A stretch of 6,691 nucleotides of DNA, from assembly GCA_017881765.1 (NCBI GenBank), contig JADGQN010000266.1:1-6691 (forward strand). Direction: 5' to 3'. The notes under the pieces were generated by a model that was not told where the DNA came from, ran no database searches, and saw nothing but the letters and a program-made list of their open reading frames with translations. Made by a program: the position numbers and the translations under genes. Shown here piece after piece: positions 5,662 through 6,691 of this stretch (its first letter is position 1; each line of letters begins with the position of its first letter). The stretch comes from Syntrophobacterales bacterium. GTDB taxonomy: Bacteria > Desulfobacterota > Syntrophorhabdia > Syntrophorhabdales > WCHB1-27.

Positions 5662-6678
5662 ATGGATTTCCAGAGGACTGTCCGGTGGATCATTGCCTGT
5701 TTGATAGTGCTAGGTCTTTGCCTTCCGGCGACTGTGTGGGCCCAGAACGTGGTCCTGAAAATAGGGACCATAGCCCCGGAGGGGAGCGCTTGGGCCAAAG
5801 CCTTCAGGGAGATCAACAAGGAGCTGGAGCAGAAAACGAACAAACAAGTCACCCTGCGCCTTTTCCCCGGAGGGATCCTCGGCGACGAGGTGGACATGCT
5901 CCGGAAGACCAAGGTAGGCGAGATTCAGGGGGCGCTGCTCACCGGCGGGGGCCTGGGAGTCATCTTCAAGGACATCAAAATACTCGGTATCCCCTTCCTT
6001 TTCCAGAACTACCAGGAAGTGGACGCCGTCCTAGACCGCATGGACGGTTTCCTCCAGAAAGGGCTGCTCGATAATGGCTTCAAATCGATGGGCTGGGCAG
6101 AACAGGGCTTCATTTATCTGCTCTCCAAGGAACCCATCAGGAACGCCGCGGACCTGAAAAAGGGCAAAGTCTGGATCTGGGAGGACACGCCCATCGGGCG
6201 GGCGGTCTTCAAGGAGTTGGGTGTCAACGCCATTCCTCTCTCCGTTACGGATGTGCTCATGGCCCTGCAGACAGGGATGATTGACACGGTTTACAGTTCC
6301 CCTCTTGCGGCCATCGGGGTGCAATGGTTTACCAAAGTCTCCTACATGACCGATGTGCCGCTGGCATACTCGCCGGGCGCCGTGGTCCTGAAAAAATCGG
6401 ACTTTGAAAAAATTTCCCCGGCTCAAAGACCCATTGTTGAAGCGGCCTTCACACGGCAGCTTACGCCGTTGAAAGACCAGCTCCGCAAGGATAATGAGAA
6501 GGCGATCCAGGTGCTCCAGGGAAAGGGGATCAAGCTGGTCACCTCTTCCGCCCGCGACGTGAAAGAGCTTCAGGCCCTCTGCTTCAAGGGCATTGCCACG
6601 CTCGGAGAGGACCAATTCTCCAAAAAGAGCCTGGAAGAGGTGAGGAATTTCCTGAGAACCCAACGCAAAGAGAACTGA
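5662..6678 (+). CDS. dctP: TRAP transporter solute-binding protein, DctP family (TatP type)
   Basis: This 338-residue protein is the periplasmic binding component of a TRAP transporter. It has a Sec signal peptide (hydrophobic core IIACLIVLGLCLP) with likely cleavage after A27 (TVWA then QN). The mature protein starts with the family segment LKIGTIAPEGSAWA, followed by LFPGGILGDE, GIPFLFQNYQEV and the hinge region QTGMIDTVYSSP (203-214) with QW at 221-222. In classical DctP/SiaP proteins a conserved Arg in the K-I-R-V segment clamps the substrate carboxylate. Here the aligned segment is KVWIW (169-173), with W171 where Arg is expected, so a simple carboxylate salt bridge is unlikely. That fits proteins paired with TatT, for which hydrophobic ligands have been proposed. 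It would bind its ligand in the periplasm and hand it to the DctQM membrane pair. The next gene overlaps its stop by one base. Confidence 0.92.
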   Translation: MDFQRTVRWIIACLIVLGLCLPATVWAQNVVLKIGTIAPEGSAWAKAFREINKELEQKTNKQVTLRLFPGGILGDEVDMLRKTKVGEIQGALLTGGGLGVIFKDIKILGIPFLFQNYQEVDAVLDRMDGFLQKGLLDNGFKSMGWAEQGFIYLLSKEPIRNAADLKKGKVWIWEDTPIGRAVFKELGVNAIPLSVTDVLMALQTGMIDTVYSSPLAAIGVQWFTKVSYMTDVPLAYSPGAVVLKKSDFEKISPAQRPIVEAAFTRQLTPLKDQLRKDNEKAIQVLQGKGIKLVTSSARDVKELQALCFKGIATLGEDQFSKKSLEEVRNFLRTQRKEN

Positions 6679-6691
6679 TGCTGCTGACCAT
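6678..6691 (+). CDS. Start of the next gene, probably the TRAP small membrane subunit (DctQ), partial
   Basis: ATG at 6678 overlaps the TGA of the binding-protein gene as TGATG and opens a frame reading MLLT before the window ends. Only four full codons are visible, so identity rests on context: TRAP operons usually place the small (DctQ) and large (DctM) membrane subunits after the binding protein. Confidence 0.4.

Noticed and set aside
5652..6074. 140-codon plus-strand frame overlapping the 5' part of the binding-protein gene
   Set aside because: Its composition (Gly, Arg, Pro, His rich) is typical of a frame-shifted shadow of the real gene.
6031..6663. 210-codon open frame on the minus strand inside the binding-protein gene
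   Set aside because: It lies wholly antisense to a well-supported DctP gene and shows no recognisable family motif; long antisense frames are common in GC-rich genes.

Overview
The window holds six complete or near-complete protein genes, all on the + strand, plus the first codons of a seventh. The sequence is moderately GC-rich. The envelope-polysaccharide genes beside a TPR-associated TRAP transporter suggest a Gram-negative bacterium. A deltaproteobacterial (Desulfobacterota-like) source is my best guess, but it rests on gene content and general resemblance, not on a database search.

Positions 4-4551 look like the end of a polysaccharide or lipopolysaccharide (LPS) biosynthesis operon: an NAD-dependent extended-SDR sugar epimerase/dehydratase, a DegT/DnrJ/EryC1/StrS sugar aminotransferase, and two GT4-type (GT-B fold) glycosyltransferases. 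The SDR and aminotransferase would prepare an amino-sugar nucleotide, and the two glycosyltransferases would add sugars to the growing glycan at the inner membrane. Genes 1 and 2 overlap by one base and genes 3 and 4 by four bases, which implies co-transcription and translational coupling. The exception is the 104-bp gap between genes 2 and 3. It contains stacked short hairpins, each with GGA in its loop, then a strong Shine-Dalgarno (SD) sequence and a nine-codon ORF that ends on the start codon of gene 3.

Positions 4552-4752 are a non-coding boundary. The first part is an imperfect repeat array built from GGRTGCT modules, including a 25-base unit present twice. The second part has a promoter-like sequence with an inverted repeat just upstream of the next gene.

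Positions 4753-6691 begin a TRAP transporter operon of the TPR-protein-associated type (TPAT). It has a TatT-like lipoprotein, a DctP-family periplasmic binding protein (TatP type) whose usual ligand-binding arginine appears to be tryptophan, and the start of what is probably the small membrane subunit (DctQ), overlapping by one base. The likely role is sodium- or proton-driven uptake of an unidentified, possibly hydrophobic, ligand.

I found no tRNA, rRNA, CRISPR array, insertion sequence or convincing intrinsic terminator. The most interesting signals are the GGA-loop hairpin leader before the first glycosyltransferase, the altered catalytic motif in the SDR enzyme, the TatT/TatP pair with its changed binding site, and the repeat array between the two operons.
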